A DNA stretch of 64,000 bases from NCBI RefSeq assembly GCF_004784465.1, contig NZ_SRRU01000016.1:33054-97053 (forward strand). Direction: 5' to 3'. Below, in pieces: positions 27,176-37,049 of this stretch. The notes under the pieces are model-generated. The model did not search any database. It saw only the letters and a program-made list of their open reading frames with translations, and was not told the DNA's origin. A program made the translations under genes and the position numbers. This stretch comes from Streptomyces griseoluteus. GTDB lineage: Bacteria; Actinomycetota; Actinomycetes; Streptomycetales; Streptomycetaceae. Each line of letters opens with the position of its first letter. Position 1 is the stretch's first letter.

Positions 27176-27703
27176 ATGACCGAGCACGCCAAGTCCAGCA
27201 TCCGCCCCGACACCACCCAGGCGGCGGCCCGGCAAGCCGGCGACCTCGTCGAACTCCTCGACATCATGTGGGAACAGGCCCGCAGCGCCAGCCCGCCCCC
27301 GAACGTCCCCGCCTCGCAGCTGCGGGTGATGTACCTCGTCGACCGCGAGGACGGCATCCGCATGCGCGCCCTCATCCAACTCCTCGGCGCGGCCCCGCCT
27401 TCGGTCTCCCGCCTCGTCGACCGGCTCCAGGCCCTCGGCTTCGTCCAGCGCGAACCCTGCCCCGACAGCCGCCGCGAAATCCTCATCACCACCACCCGCG
27501 CCGGCCGCACCCACCTCGCCCGCATACGCCAGCGCCGCGACGCCCTCCTCATCCAGACCATCGCCACGATGCCTGCCCGCCAGCGCACCGCCCTGACCCA
27601 GGGCCTCGCCGGCTTTCACCGCGCCCTGACCGAGCAGCCCATGCTCCGCCTGCTTCCCTCCGACCCGGTACCGTCCCCGCTCGACGCCGAGCACACCGCC
27701 TGA
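27176..27703 (+). CDS. MarR-family transcriptional regulator
   Basis: A 175-residue winged-helix regulator: SQLRVMYLVDREDGIRMRALIQLLGAAPPSVSRLVDRLQALGFV is the DNA-binding core, followed by the wing REPCPDSRREILITTT. The leader-like extension from an upstream GTG is dropped in favour of ATG 27176. A basic, Pro-rich tail of about 20 residues ends the protein. It stands between a STAS relic and a STAS gene, so a link to sigma-factor control is possible but unproven. Confidence 0.85.
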   Translation: MTEHAKSSIRPDTTQAAARQAGDLVELLDIMWEQARSASPPPNVPASQLRVMYLVDREDGIRMRALIQLLGAAPPSVSRLVDRLQALGFVQREPCPDSRREILITTTRAGRTHLARIRQRRDALLIQTIATMPARQRTALTQGLAGFHRALTEQPMLRLLPSDPVPSPLDAEHTA

Positions 27704-27837
27704 GCCACCCACCTGTCGGGCACCTCCGCGGCTCGGCAAGACTCGGTCGTAGACAGCCGCGGCCTGTTGGCTCTCCTGGGTCTGACCGAGACCAGCGCGA
27801 CCGGCGATCGAGCGGGAGGTCTCGCCGCTTCGTCGGG

Positions 27838-28185
27838 TCAAGCGGTCAGGGCGTCATCGGAGCCGTCCGCGGCCGCGGTGTCCGCCGCGAACAGGGCGTA
27901 GGTCTCCGTGATCTGCAGGAGGTGCGCGGGCTGGTGCTGGAGTCCGGTGACGGCCAGGCGGCCACCCTCGGCGTGAAGGCGCCGGCGCAGCAGCACGAGC
28001 AGGTTCAGCCCGCTGGAGTCCATGAAGGACACACCCGACAGGTCCACGTGCAACGCCTTGCCGCTCAGCGGGACGATTGCCGCGGCCCTCGCCAGCTGGG
28101 GACAAGTGTGCACGTCTATCTCCCCGCGCACGGTGATCACGCTGCGGTCGGGGTACTGCTGCGAAAGCACGGTGAAATCGCTCAC
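27838..28185 (-). CDS. STAS-domain anti-sigma factor antagonist
   Basis: A 115-residue STAS protein of the SpoIIAA/RsbV type. VITVRGEIDVHTCPQL is the first strand-helix and VDLSGVSFMDSSGLNLLVLL contains the conserved Ser that anti-sigma kinases phosphorylate. When dephosphorylated it would bind an anti-sigma factor and free a stress sigma factor. GTG 28185 follows AAAGGGGGCGAACC; the upstream in-frame ATG lacks a ribosome site. Phosphatases at 21280 and 51986 are candidate partners. Confidence 0.88.
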   Translation of the reverse strand: MSDFTVLSQQYPDRSVITVRGEIDVHTCPQLARAAAIVPLSGKALHVDLSGVSFMDSSGLNLLVLLRRRLHAEGGRLAVTGLQHQPAHLLQITETYALFAADTAAADGSDDALTA

Positions 28186-28474
28186 GGTTCGCCCCCTTTC
28201 GGGGTCGAGCCCATCACGCCCTCCGTGGAGGAGGGCATCAAGCACGCGGCGTAGGGCCGTGTACAGCCGAGCAAGACAACCCGTACCGCGCCCCGGTCAC
28301 CGGCAGATGACCTTCGGAGGCGGCGCGGGGCCTCTCACCAGACCAGGCTGGTCGTCCCCGAAGCGTCGCACACGCGGGTCAGCGTCCACCAGCACGTGCT
28401 CCCGCGTGCTGTCGAGCGGAGCGGGCGGGGGCACCGTGCGACCTAGAGATCGCACCCGGCGGCCGGCCGGCGGG

Positions 28475-29191
28475 TCAGTGCAGGATGCTGACGGCCCGCG
28501 CGATCACCAGGAGCGAGGTCAGCAGAGCGGAGATGCTTTGCACGCTCATCAGGGCTTTGGCACGGGTCGACAGCGGCATGGTGTCGGTCGGGCTGAAGGC
28601 GGTGGAGTTGGTGGTGGACACGTACAGGTAGTCCATCAGTGTGGGGACCCAGTCCGAGGTGGCGCTGGCTCCGTCGGCGACTTCCTGGATGGCGTCGTCG
28701 TTCTCGTCCTGGGAGAAGCGGAAGTCGGCCAGCGGCAGGGCTGAGCGGGGTGCCTGAGTGCGGCTGACCGGGCCGCCCCGGTCCAGCTCCCAGTAGGCCA
28801 GCCCGAAGACGATGATGTTGGTGAGCCAGATCTGCAGCGCGGCCACCAGCAGGGACCGGCCGTCCTTCACCCCGGCGTAGAGCAGTTCGTGGATCAGGAT
28901 GACCAGCGCCACGAGATTGCTGACCACGATGACGCCCACGAGCGTCAGCGACAGCACGCGGAACGTCTTCGTCTGCCGGGTCAGCCGTTTGGGGTTGATC
29001 GCGATAAGCGGGATGAGCAGCAGGCACTCCAGGGCGGGCAGGGCGTACCGGGGAGCGATCAGCAGCCGTTGCGGCAGCAGCAGGTACAGGGCGATCGCGG
29101 CGAGGGTCGCGACCACCGCCGGGAGCCGTGCCTCTCCCCTGCGCTCATGCCTGGGATGCCGGGTGCTCGCCTGTGCCCGCGTACGTGCCAT
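28475..29191 (-). CDS. DUF1345-like membrane protein
   Basis: A 238-residue inner-membrane protein with five or six hydrophobic segments. The C-terminal region PTLMDYLYVSTTNSTAFSP followed by MPLSTRAKALMSVQSISALL matches the DUF1345 family, whose pore-like loop and last helix recall two-transmembrane potassium channels. The function of the family is not established. The start at 29191 (MARTRAQAST) is chosen over an upstream one that would add a basic unconserved leader. Confidence 0.75.
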   Translation of the reverse strand: MARTRAQASTRHPRHERRGEARLPAVVATLAAIALYLLLPQRLLIAPRYALPALECLLLIPLIAINPKRLTRQTKTFRVLSLTLVGVIVVSNLVALVILIHELLYAGVKDGRSLLVAALQIWLTNIIVFGLAYWELDRGGPVSRTQAPRSALPLADFRFSQDENDDAIQEVADGASATSDWVPTLMDYLYVSTTNSTAFSPTDTMPLSTRAKALMSVQSISALLTSLLVIARAVSILH

Positions 29192-29417
29192 ACCTCGTGG
29201 CCTTCCGGTCGTTCCCGCACGGACCGTGCCACGGCACCTGAGCATTCTTCGGTGCCGGGCGCCGCGCACCCCCAGCAGGTACCCCCGAACAGACGGCTCG
29301 TGCCGTGGGAATGCGGGAGCGCGCGACGTGAAGAAGTGGGGCCCGGTGATGCCGGCCGGAGTGTCCCGACCGGGAGGTTAGGACCCGTCACAGCCCGGAG
29401 TTTCGCGTCACGTCACC

Positions 29418-29684
29418 TCACTGCGCATCCTCCCCCGGCCCTCCGCGCCGCTTGTTGATGATCGCGGCGGTGATGACGGCCGCGATGATCGACGCGTCGC
29501 CTTTGAGTTCCAGACAGGAACGCAGTGGGGCCACCTGCCGGAGAAGTACGGCAACTGGACACCCGTACGGCCCGCAGTCGCCCCGGTGAACGTCTGCCGC
29601 CGCGGAGGCCGGTGCCGGGCCGGGCAGGATGACGGCGGCCGCGAGCATCGCCGTGGCGGTGAAAGTCCTGATCGTGGTTCCCAT
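29418..29684 (-). CDS. Small secreted protein
   Basis: An 88-residue protein with a signal peptide (MGTTIRTFTATAMLAAAVIL ending PASAAA). The mature part has three Cys residues (GDCGPYGCP and RSCLELKG), then an apolar stretch DASIIAAVITAAIINKRRGG that could be a C-terminal membrane anchor followed by basic residues. No family is recognised. Confidence 0.55.
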   Translation of the reverse strand: MGTTIRTFTATAMLAAAVILPGPAPASAAADVHRGDCGPYGCPVAVLLRQVAPLRSCLELKGDASIIAAVITAAIINKRRGGPGEDAQ

Positions 29685-30271
29685 GCCCCCCGCTCGGGCA
29701 CCGGGTCGGGGCCACCGGCCTCGGTCACCCAGCGCGGGGGCTGGCGGCCGGGCCGGTGGACACGGCACATCCACACTCCGCGGACGCCGGCATCACGCGC
29801 CGGATGTAACGGATCCAAGGGCCCGCGGGCAAGATTCGTATCCGGTACTGGGTTCGCCGGACGACCCTTCCCAAAGGCACGGGACCCGTCAAGCGAGTAT
29901 CGGTCGAGCAGGCCGCCCACCTCAATTTCTCGCCGCTCCTCCCCCAGCCTGCGATGCCTCACCACTCGCATCACAATTCCCGCTCAAGCCATCCTGCGAC
30001 TGCATTTGGCCAGCTCAAGCTGGGGTTTGAAGGAGCTCACCGAGCACAGCACGTGCACCGTCCCGTCCCGTGAAATCCATACCCACTCCCGGCGATCAGT
30101 TCCACTCGAAAAGCCACCGCAGACGGGGACACAGGACTAATCCCTATGGGTTTTCTCACAATGCGGCACGTAACGGGATTGAAGTGATGCAGGCCACTTC
30201 CCAGAGCGAAAGTCTCCCCTATTCTCGTCATTTAATTCCGTCCGTAATCCAATTATTGAGGTGTGCTTGCC
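29685..30271. other. Gap with likely promoter of the beta-lactamase-like gene
   Basis: No gene is supported. The last 150 bases are clearly less GC-rich than the surroundings (for example around TCATTTAATTCCG) and probably hold the promoter of the next gene; GAGG at 30258-30261 is its ribosome site. Confidence 0.4.
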
Positions 30272-31138
30272 ATGTCGTATCCGCGTCGCAGGAGCCGCGC
30301 CGGCGCCAGCGCCGGTGTGCTTCTGGCCTCGGTGGCGGCTCTCTTCTCCCTGGGTGAACTACAGGCGGAGTCGGCGGCCGCCGCGCCCTCGCCGTCAGGG
30401 CAGACCCATGCCGCGGCCGGCGTGGACGCCGCGGTACAACACCCGAGCACGACGCGCGTGACAGCGGCAGTGCTCAGTCTCGACGGCGGGAGCGGGAAGC
30501 CGCTACTGAACGGCAAGGATGTCTCGTACGACACCGCCAGCATCGTCAAGGTCGACATTCTCGCCACACTGCTGCTGCAGGCTCAGGATGCGGGCAGGCC
30601 CCTCACCGCCAAGGAACGCGCCCTTGCCGAACCGATGATCCGAAACAGTGACAACGCGGCGACGAATGCCCTGTGGCGTGAGATCGGCGGGGCGCCGGGC
30701 CTGGAGGCGGCCAACAAGCGCCTGGGCTTGACATCGACCAAGGGTGGTCCCGGCCCGAAGTGGGGGTTGACGCAGACAACGGCAAGTGACCAGATCAGGC
30801 TCTTGCTCTGTGTATTCGACGGTGCCACAACGTCGAAGACCGACTCTCCGCTGAACAAGGACTCCCGCGCGTACATCCAGGACTTGATGACCCGTGTCGC
30901 GAGCGACCAGGCGTGGGGAGTCTCAGCGGCTTCCGGGCCGGATCACGCGCTGAAGAACGGCTGGCTGCAGCGCACGGCCTCGGGGCTCTGGGATGTCAAC
31001 AGTGTCGGCCGGGTCACCGTGGACGGACACCGCTACCTCGTCGCCGTACTGTCGGACGGCAGCCCGTCGATGAACGACGGCATCTCCGTGGTGGAGCGAG
31101 CGGCCAGGCAAGCCGTGGCCGCGACCACTCGGACCTGA
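30272..31138 (+). CDS. Secreted class A beta-lactamase-like hydrolase
   Basis: A 288-residue exported protein with a signal peptide ending near AESAAAAP. SIVK (S90-K93) is the SxxK nucleophile motif and NSDNA supplies the SDN triad (S126-N128). KNGW near residue 228 takes the place of K-T/S-G. The Glu166 loop of true class A enzymes is not evident, so it may be a D,D-peptidase-like or non-antibiotic hydrolase rather than a resistance enzyme. ATG 30272 is favoured over GTG 30263 because of ribosome-site spacing. Confidence 0.85.
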   Translation: MSYPRRRSRAGASAGVLLASVAALFSLGELQAESAAAAPSPSGQTHAAAGVDAAVQHPSTTRVTAAVLSLDGGSGKPLLNGKDVSYDTASIVKVDILATLLLQAQDAGRPLTAKERALAEPMIRNSDNAATNALWREIGGAPGLEAANKRLGLTSTKGGPGPKWGLTQTTASDQIRLLLCVFDGATTSKTDSPLNKDSRAYIQDLMTRVASDQAWGVSAASGPDHALKNGWLQRTASGLWDVNSVGRVTVDGHRYLVAVLSDGSPSMNDGISVVERAARQAVAATTRT

Positions 31139-31390
31139 CCCGGCCGGCCGTCCCTCATTCAGGGCCCTGACGCCGCTGTCCGGCAGGGGTGTCAGTGCCT
31201 GCGCCCGACTCGCCCCATGACAGAGTCCTGCGGCAATGTCGGCGACGCCTCAAACGGCCGCTGGGGCCGGTGCCACAATCACCACCCCGTGACGGCGGGG
31301 CCGCAGCATCATTGGATGGTGCGTCCCCCGAGCCGGGCTCCGGGGACGCCATGGCTGATCCACCGGGCCCGTAGCACGTCCGGCGCTGTG

Positions 31391-31813
31391 TCAGCTGTCG
31401 CTGCCTGAAAGGTCGGTGAGCCAGTTGACGTAGCGGGTGACGTCGACGCCCCACCAGGCCCTGGGGCCATCCCCGCGTGTGCGGGGCAGACGATCGCGCA
31501 GTGCGCGCGGTCCAGGTCCTGGGGCGGTCACAGTTCCGGTCGCGGCGACGCTGCCCAGCAGGACCAGCGTCACGCCGACCCCGAACAGCCCGGCGGGATC
31601 GTCCGACCAGTCGTAGAAGGCGGCGACGGTCAGGCCCACCGGGGTGCCGACTACCACGCTCCGGGCGTCGCACCGCAGGGCGCCCCAGCACACCGGCACG
31701 AGCAGGGTGAGTACCAGCCCGATCACCTGCCACGGCTGGTACGGGCCGGTCGTGGAACCGTCGGGGTGCACGTCGCGATGCTGATCCCAGCCCAGCCAGG
31801 CGGCCCAGAGCAC
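31391..31813 (-). CDS. Hypothetical membrane protein
   Basis: A 140-residue protein with three to four apolar segments (IGLVLTLLVPVCWGAL; GTPVGLTVAAFYDW; LFGVGVTLVLLGSVAA). No family is recognised. It overlaps a CRISPR-repeat-like sequence that encodes PRTRGDGPRAWWG here, so the C-terminal 45 residues may be foreign to the original gene or the frame may be fortuitous. It is divergent from merR; the start may lie slightly downstream of 31813. Confidence 0.45.
   Translation of the reverse strand: MLWAAWLGWDQHRDVHPDGSTTGPYQPWQVIGLVLTLLVPVCWGALRCDARSVVVGTPVGLTVAAFYDWSDDPAGLFGVGVTLVLLGSVAATGTVTAPGPGPRALRDRLPRTRGDGPRAWWGVDVTRYVNWLTDLSGSDS
31463..31491. repeat. Solitary CRISPR-repeat-like sequence
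   Basis: GGCCATCCCCGCGTGTGCGG at 31465-31484 followed by GGCAGAC resembles the repeats at 50.6 and 51.5 kb and the common Streptomyces type I-E repeat (palindromic core CCCCGC...GCGGGG). Only one copy is present, with no regularly spaced neighbour, so it is a relic or a chance hairpin. Confidence 0.35.
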
Positions 31814-31870
31814 GGCGGAAACGGCGGTCGGCAGAGCTCTGGCGAACTCACGGGATGTCGCACTGAAACG

Positions 31871-31899
31871 CTTGAGTCTCCAGCCGCCGGAGGGTTCAG
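31871..31899. promoter_or_regulatory. MerR-type operator/promoter
   Basis: CTTGAGTCTCC, seven bases, then GGAGGGTTCAG form the interrupted dyad typical of MerR autoregulated promoters (TTGA-CTCC...GGAG-TCA form). It ends 11 bases before the merR start codon. TTGAGT can serve as the -35 box. Confidence 0.55.
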
Positions 31900-31909
31900 G
31901 ATCTTACTC

Positions 31910-32818
31910 ATGGACGACGAACGCCCCGACGTGCTCACCATTGGCCGCCTCGCGCACCGCACCGGGCTTCCGGTACGTACCCTGCGCTTCTGGTCGGACG
32001 AGGGGGCAGTGCCGCCTGTGGGCCGTTCCGCGGGCGGCTACCGGTTGTACGACGCCGAGTCCGTGGCCCGCGTCGAGCTGGTCCGCACCCTGCGGGAGCT
32101 GGGCCTCGGGCTCGACGACGTGTGCCGCGTCCTGAGCGGCCGCACCACGGTCGCCGAGGTCGCCGACGCGCATGTGGCCGCGCTCGACGCGCAGATCCGC
32201 TCCCTCAAGGTGAGCCGGGCCGTCCTGTCCACCGTGGCGAAACGGGGTTCGACCGTTGAGGAGACGGCACTGATGAACCGGTTGGCGCGGCTTTCCGCCG
32301 CCGAGCGCAAACAGATCGTCGACGAGTTCAAGGAGGAGGTGTTCGGCGGCCTGGACGACCCGCGTCTGCGCGACCGCATGCGCATCTTCAGCATCGAATT
32401 GCCCCACGATCCCACACCCGAGCAGGTCGACGCCTGGATCGAACTGGCCGAATTGGTTCGGGACCCCGGTTTCCGCGCCCGGTTGCGCACATGGATGGAG
32501 CTCAACACGCCCATACCGGGGCAGGGCAGTCCCCCTGGGGCGTCCATCTGGTGGGCCAGGCAGATCGTGCAGACCGTCGCGGAGGTCAGAAAAGGCGGGG
32601 TCGCTCCCGAAGGGCCGGCAGCGGCCGAGGTGCTGTCCAAGCTGTTCGGTGACGCCGATCGGGTCGCCGTGCTGCGCAGCCTGGAAGCCGGGATCATTGC
32701 AGGAGCGGAGCACTACCGCAGGCTCGTCGCCCGGGTGCGCGGGCAGAATTCGTCGCCCGACGCGACCGAGGAGCTGGAATGGCTGGCGCGGGCCCTGCGC
32801 GCCGCGGACCAGACCTGA
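31910..32818 (+). CDS. MerR-family transcriptional regulator
   Basis: A 302-residue regulator. Residues 9-78 are the MerR winged helix: LTIGRLAHRTGLPVRTLRFW, GRSAGGYRLYDAESVARVELV, then the coiled dimer helix around VSRAVLSTVAKRG. The 200-residue C-terminal domain is helical and ligand-binding-like (WIELAELVRDPGFRARLRTWME; LRSLEAGIIAGAEHYRRLV) and resembles large MerR proteins of actinobacteria without known ligands. ATG 31910 follows directly on the MerR-like dyad, so it likely controls itself. Confidence 0.9.
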   Translation: MDDERPDVLTIGRLAHRTGLPVRTLRFWSDEGAVPPVGRSAGGYRLYDAESVARVELVRTLRELGLGLDDVCRVLSGRTTVAEVADAHVAALDAQIRSLKVSRAVLSTVAKRGSTVEETALMNRLARLSAAERKQIVDEFKEEVFGGLDDPRLRDRMRIFSIELPHDPTPEQVDAWIELAELVRDPGFRARLRTWMELNTPIPGQGSPPGASIWWARQIVQTVAEVRKGGVAPEGPAAAEVLSKLFGDADRVAVLRSLEAGIIAGAEHYRRLVARVRGQNSSPDATEELEWLARALRAADQT

Positions 32819-33267
32819 CGTGGTGCTGGACCTCGGCACGGGGCAGGCCGCCGACCTCGCGGTGCCGATCGACCGGAACGAGCTGATCGCTTAGGGGCCG
32901 CGGCTGTCCTGCAACGGCGCCACCCACCTCGGGACGGCGGCGTTGGTCCGGAGGCCGGACCCGGACACGGCACGCGCCGTCCCGACCCCGGACCGGTACG
33001 CCGACTCATGGCCGCCTGCGTCGTCGTACAAGTAGCTCCTACGGGACCGGACGGCCGAGCCGACGCCGTCCGTGTCCGTGCCCGCGTCGTCGAGTTGCCT
33101 GGCCTGGCCGGTCATGCCCGCCTTGACCTGATAGCCGTCCGAACCATCGCCACTCCCCCGAATGTATGACCATGGACACGCGAACACTCACGCCCCGAAC
33201 GGCTGTACGGCCTCGACGACGCGGACTTGGCGGGGGCGGACCCGCCGGACGACGCCTCCGTCCGGTC
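32819..33267. other. Gap between merR and the tannase gene
   Basis: After merR a short frame (VLDLGTGQAADLAVPIDRNE) looks like the tail of an unrelated protein, ending at 32894. The following bases on both strands give only low-complexity Arg/Pro-rich frames. No hairpin followed by T residues was found. Confidence 0.35.
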
Positions 33268-34953
33268 TCAGCGCGCGCACACGAAACTCGACGCGCTGTC
33301 CGGATCACCGGCCCGGTACCTGGGCCAGCCCGGGTACTCGCACAAGGGACGCGTGCGGTCGTGGACGGGGTCGGACACGACCTCGTTGGCGGGCGGCTCA
33401 TCCTTTTCGACCCAGTGCTCGAGCGCGGAGAGCGAGTCCGTGGCGGCGGCGAACGCGGGGGTGCCGAAGTTGGCGTGGTTCGCGCCGGGCACGACGTAGT
33501 ACCGCAGGAACGAGTGGGTCGGTCCGGCGCCCAGTGTGGCGCGGACCCGCTGGTAGTAGTCGGTCGTCGAGTACGGGGAGACGAGTTCATCCGCGGCGCC
33601 GTGGAGGAGGATCAACTTGCCTCCGGCGCGGGCGAATTCGCCGAGGTCGGTGTCGTTGCGGTCCTGGATCGTGGACAGGTGGCTGATCCGGGCGAGCCAC
33701 TTGCCGGGGCGGCGGGGATCGATGGTGAGGGAGTTGTGCCCGGGGTCGCGGGTGAGGAAGTACTTGACCCATTGATCCCAGAACTGCATGCCGTAACCGC
33801 TCGTCACCGGCATGGGGTTGGCGGGCGCGGTGGTGCCGAAGCCGAGGAACGGGGTCCGCATGTCCGCCCCCGAGAGGAACGGGAAGCCGGGATACTCGGT
33901 CTCGCCGCTGGCGACCCGGTACGGCCATCTGAACGGCGACGACATGGCCGTCACGGCCTCGATCTGCGCGTCCGACAGGCAGTTGGGCCCCGCGCCGGTG
34001 CCCTTCGGACAGCGCAGCGTGTGGGGATCGAAGTGACAACTGCCCGGATTCGAGACGACGTCGTCCTTGACGCCGTCCAGCCCGTCACACGCCTGGACGA
34101 CCCTGTCGTAGAGGAGCTTCTGCTGATCGGCGCCGGGGAACGCGCCGGGGCGGGACAGGACTTGGACCAGGTGTCCCAGGTACAGCATCTCGCTGAGGTT
34201 GTTCCAGGCGGGGAAGGCGGAGATCACCCCGTCGAACGCGGTCGGCCACCGCTGGGCCACGACGAGCGCTTCCCGGCCGCCTGTCGAGCCTCCCGAGAAG
34301 TAGACCTCGGTCGGGTTGGCCCCGTAGGCGTGCTGGACGAGGAACAGGCTAGCGTCGTGTGTCTTCTTGAGCGCGTCACCGGCGGCGAAGTTGTTCAGGG
34401 CCTCGTCGTTCACGCCGAACGACCCGTCCAGCGACGGAGGGGCCGTCGGGCTCTGCTGATGCCCCGAGTCGCCGGCGAACGTCACGTACCGCCGGGCCAG
34501 CGGGGCCGGTTGATCGGTGGGGCCGAACGGCACGTTGGCCGTGAGGTCGGGAATGGTGCCGTTGTAGCCGCCCCCGCCGAACATCAGCGCCTTGCCGTTC
34601 CAGCCGTACGGCAGGGCCACGCGCATCTTGATGGCGGGCGCGGTCGGATCGACGGGACGGATGTCGGCGTCGGCCTGGCAGTACGTGATCGTCTCGCCGC
34701 TGACGACGCCGGTCCTGACCGCGGCCGACGTGACGCGGCCGCCGGTCGTCGGCAGGGTCATGGCCGACGCCGGGATCTCCATACCGTCCAGCGCGCCGCA
34801 CACGGGCGACGTCGCCGGGTGACCGGCCCGGGGTGGGCTCGTGGCGGTGGCCGCCTCCGCCCCGAGGACGGGACTCGTCCCCATCAGCAAAACCATGGAC
34901 GCCAGCACGCCGAACCGGCGAACCGCCGTGCCTCTTGCGGGTGTTCTCCTCAC
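33268..34953 (-). CDS. Secreted tannase/feruloyl esterase family protein
   Basis: A 561-residue exported esterase; the signal peptide covers about 32 residues (VLASMVLLMGTSPVLGAEAA). The nucleophile elbow is GGSTGGREAL, the acid GAADELVSP, and the catalytic His PGANHANFG. Two Cys residues near the nucleophile and His (family-typical neighbouring disulfide) and an Asp-rich loop DGLDGVKDDVV for Ca are present. It cleaves plant phenolic esters such as feruloyl or galloyl esters outside the cell. It is divergent from a PucR-type regulator and near an acyl-CoA ligase, fitting uptake and use of aromatic acids. Confidence 0.88.
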   Translation of the reverse strand: MRRTPARGTAVRRFGVLASMVLLMGTSPVLGAEAATATSPPRAGHPATSPVCGALDGMEIPASAMTLPTTGGRVTSAAVRTGVVSGETITYCQADADIRPVDPTAPAIKMRVALPYGWNGKALMFGGGGYNGTIPDLTANVPFGPTDQPAPLARRYVTFAGDSGHQQSPTAPPSLDGSFGVNDEALNNFAAGDALKKTHDASLFLVQHAYGANPTEVYFSGGSTGGREALVVAQRWPTAFDGVISAFPAWNNLSEMLYLGHLVQVLSRPGAFPGADQQKLLYDRVVQACDGLDGVKDDVVSNPGSCHFDPHTLRCPKGTGAGPNCLSDAQIEAVTAMSSPFRWPYRVASGETEYPGFPFLSGADMRTPFLGFGTTAPANPMPVTSGYGMQFWDQWVKYFLTRDPGHNSLTIDPRRPGKWLARISHLSTIQDRNDTDLGEFARAGGKLILLHGAADELVSPYSTTDYYQRVRATLGAGPTHSFLRYYVVPGANHANFGTPAFAAATDSLSALEHWVEKDEPPANEVVSDPVHDRTRPLCEYPGWPRYRAGDPDSASSFVCAR

Positions 34954-35219
34954 GATGACCTCTTCCTTGAAGTCGAGCGCGCGCAGAGATGCGGGACCGG
35001 GACGGCACAGGGAACCGCCGCGGGCGCGGGCAGGGTCGGTCCCGGTCGGACGCTGCGCCGGCGAGAGGCGTTGCCGTACGCGCCGCCTTCGTCGAAAGCG
35101 CGCAGCGGTGATGACGGTGAGATTAAGGCGCCGTTACGCTGTGGCTGAGGTGTACGTCACCCACACCTCGCACCGTTCCGGTGGGACTTTCTCCCACCCG
35201 CCCGCAGGGGGACGACACT

Positions 35220-37019
35220 GTGGTCAGCGAACCCGGCAGCGAGACGGAGACGTTCTCGCTCGTGCGCCGACAGCGCGAACTGGCGTCGTTGTATGCGACG
35301 GCCAAGTCCCTCACTGCGCTGGGCGAGTTGGACGAGGTGCTGCGCTCGATCGTCCACCATGCCCATGAGCTGATAGGCACCGACTTCACCTACCTCTCCC
35401 TGGTCGGTGCGGACGGCAGACTGTCGGCCAGGGCGTCGGAGGGAACGGTCTCCGCCTCGTTCCTCGCGGCGGGCATCCCGGCCGGAGCGGGGCTCGGCGG
35501 CAAGGTGCTCGCCTCCCGGAGCCCACACTGGGTGAGCAATTACGCGGCCGCGACGCTGATCGAGCACGACCCGGAGTTCGACCGACTGGTCGCGGCCGAG
35601 GAGCTGGTGGCGCTTCTCGGTGTGCCCCTGGTCATCCGGGGTGAGGCGGTGGGCGCGCTGTTCGCCGCGGACCGCTCCGAGCGGTCGTTCCAGGCCGACG
35701 AGGCAGCGCTGCTGAGCGCGTTCGCCGACCACGCCGCCGTCGCTCTGGACAACGCCCGTCTCTACGAGGCGAGCCGGACCGCCCTGCGGGAGCTGCGCGT
35801 CGCGTACGGGCGGATCGAGCAGCACATGGCCGTGATGCAGCGGGCGCAGGAGATCCACGAAGCCCTGACCGGTGTGGTGCTGGAGGGCGGCGCGCCGGAG
35901 GATGTCGCGCAGCTCCTCGCGGATCGCCTCGGCGGCAGCGTCACACTCCTGGACCGGTCCGGCGCCGTTCTCGTCCACCGGGACTCGGCGTCGAGTCCGT
36001 GCCGGGCTCCGGGGGGAGCCGGCCTGGCGGATGCTGTCGAGGAGGCGTGCCGTACGGGTCGGTGCGCGATCTCGGCGGACGCCGACGGCACCACCGTCCA
36101 CAGTGTGGCTTCCGTCCAGGCGGGCGACCACCGCCTCGGCGCGCTGGCATGGAGCCGGACCACAGACGCCGGCGGCGGCGCCCCGGACGACACGGATCTG
36201 CGGACCCTGGAACGGGCCACCCACATCCTCGGCCTGCTGACCCTCAAGGAGCGGGCCGTGGCCGAGGCCGGCGAGCGGCTGAGCGGAGAGCTGCTGACCG
36301 AACTCATGACGGGCAGCCCCGGGATCAGCCCCGCCCAGCGCGCCCGTGCGCGGGCCCGCGGCATCGACCCGGACCGTCTGGACCTGGTCCTCGTCGCGGA
36401 CTCCCCCGCGGTGTCGTCGGCCGACCTCCTGCGGCACCTGCACGACATCGCCCGGGACTGCTCCGGACTGGCCGGCGAGCATCTGGGCAGGGCCACGCTG
36501 ATCCTCCACAGCACCGAGGACGACCGGACCGTCGAGGACGTTCACCGTCGTCTGCGTCGCGCGCTCGGCGCCCCCGTCATCGTCGTCGGCGAACGGGTGT
36601 CCCGCCATGACTGGTCACGCGCCTTCTCCCTGGTCGGCCGTTGCGCCGCCGTGGTGCGGGCGCTCGACCACACCGACCTGGGCACCACCACGGGCCGGTA
36701 CGCCCTCTACGCCATGGTCTTCGACCCCGACCGGGTCCACGAACTGGACCGGTTCGTCTCCGGCTCCATAGGGCCGCTCCTCGACTACGACCGCCGCCGC
36801 GGCACCGAGCTCGTCGAGACGCTCGGCACCTTCTACGAACACCGTGCCAACGTCGCGGCGACCGCCCGCGCGTTGTACGTGCACGTCAATACGCTGGTCA
36901 AACGACTGGACCGGGTCGCGAGCGTACTCGGCCTCGACTGGCGCGAGGGGAACGACCTGGAGCTGCGGCTCGGGCTGCGGCTGCACCGGCTCAGAACGCT
37001 CGCGAACACCCCGTCGTGA
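35220..37019 (+). CDS. GAF-domain PucR/CdaR-type transcriptional regulator
   Basis: A 599-residue activator. Residues 20-190 are a GAF sensor (AHELIGTDFTYLSLVG ... AVALDNARLYEASRTAL). A middle region follows, and the C-terminal helix-turn-helix of the PucR/CdaR family is at LVETLGTFYEHRANVAATAR then ALYVHVNTLVKRLDRV. GTG 35220 follows AGGGGGA. Members control catabolic genes in response to aromatic or purine compounds. Its targets are likely the divergent esterase (267 bases between the starts) and the convergent acyl-CoA ligase. Confidence 0.88.
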   Translation: MVSEPGSETETFSLVRRQRELASLYATAKSLTALGELDEVLRSIVHHAHELIGTDFTYLSLVGADGRLSARASEGTVSASFLAAGIPAGAGLGGKVLASRSPHWVSNYAAATLIEHDPEFDRLVAAEELVALLGVPLVIRGEAVGALFAADRSERSFQADEAALLSAFADHAAVALDNARLYEASRTALRELRVAYGRIEQHMAVMQRAQEIHEALTGVVLEGGAPEDVAQLLADRLGGSVTLLDRSGAVLVHRDSASSPCRAPGGAGLADAVEEACRTGRCAISADADGTTVHSVASVQAGDHRLGALAWSRTTDAGGGAPDDTDLRTLERATHILGLLTLKERAVAEAGERLSGELLTELMTGSPGISPAQRARARARGIDPDRLDLVLVADSPAVSSADLLRHLHDIARDCSGLAGEHLGRATLILHSTEDDRTVEDVHRRLRRALGAPVIVVGERVSRHDWSRAFSLVGRCAAVVRALDHTDLGTTTGRYALYAMVFDPDRVHELDRFVSGSIGPLLDYDRRRGTELVETLGTFYEHRANVAATARALYVHVNTLVKRLDRVASVLGLDWREGNDLELRLGLRLHRLRTLANTPS

Positions 37020-37049
37020 TCCCCGCGCCGCCCGTATGCGGCCCGCATC

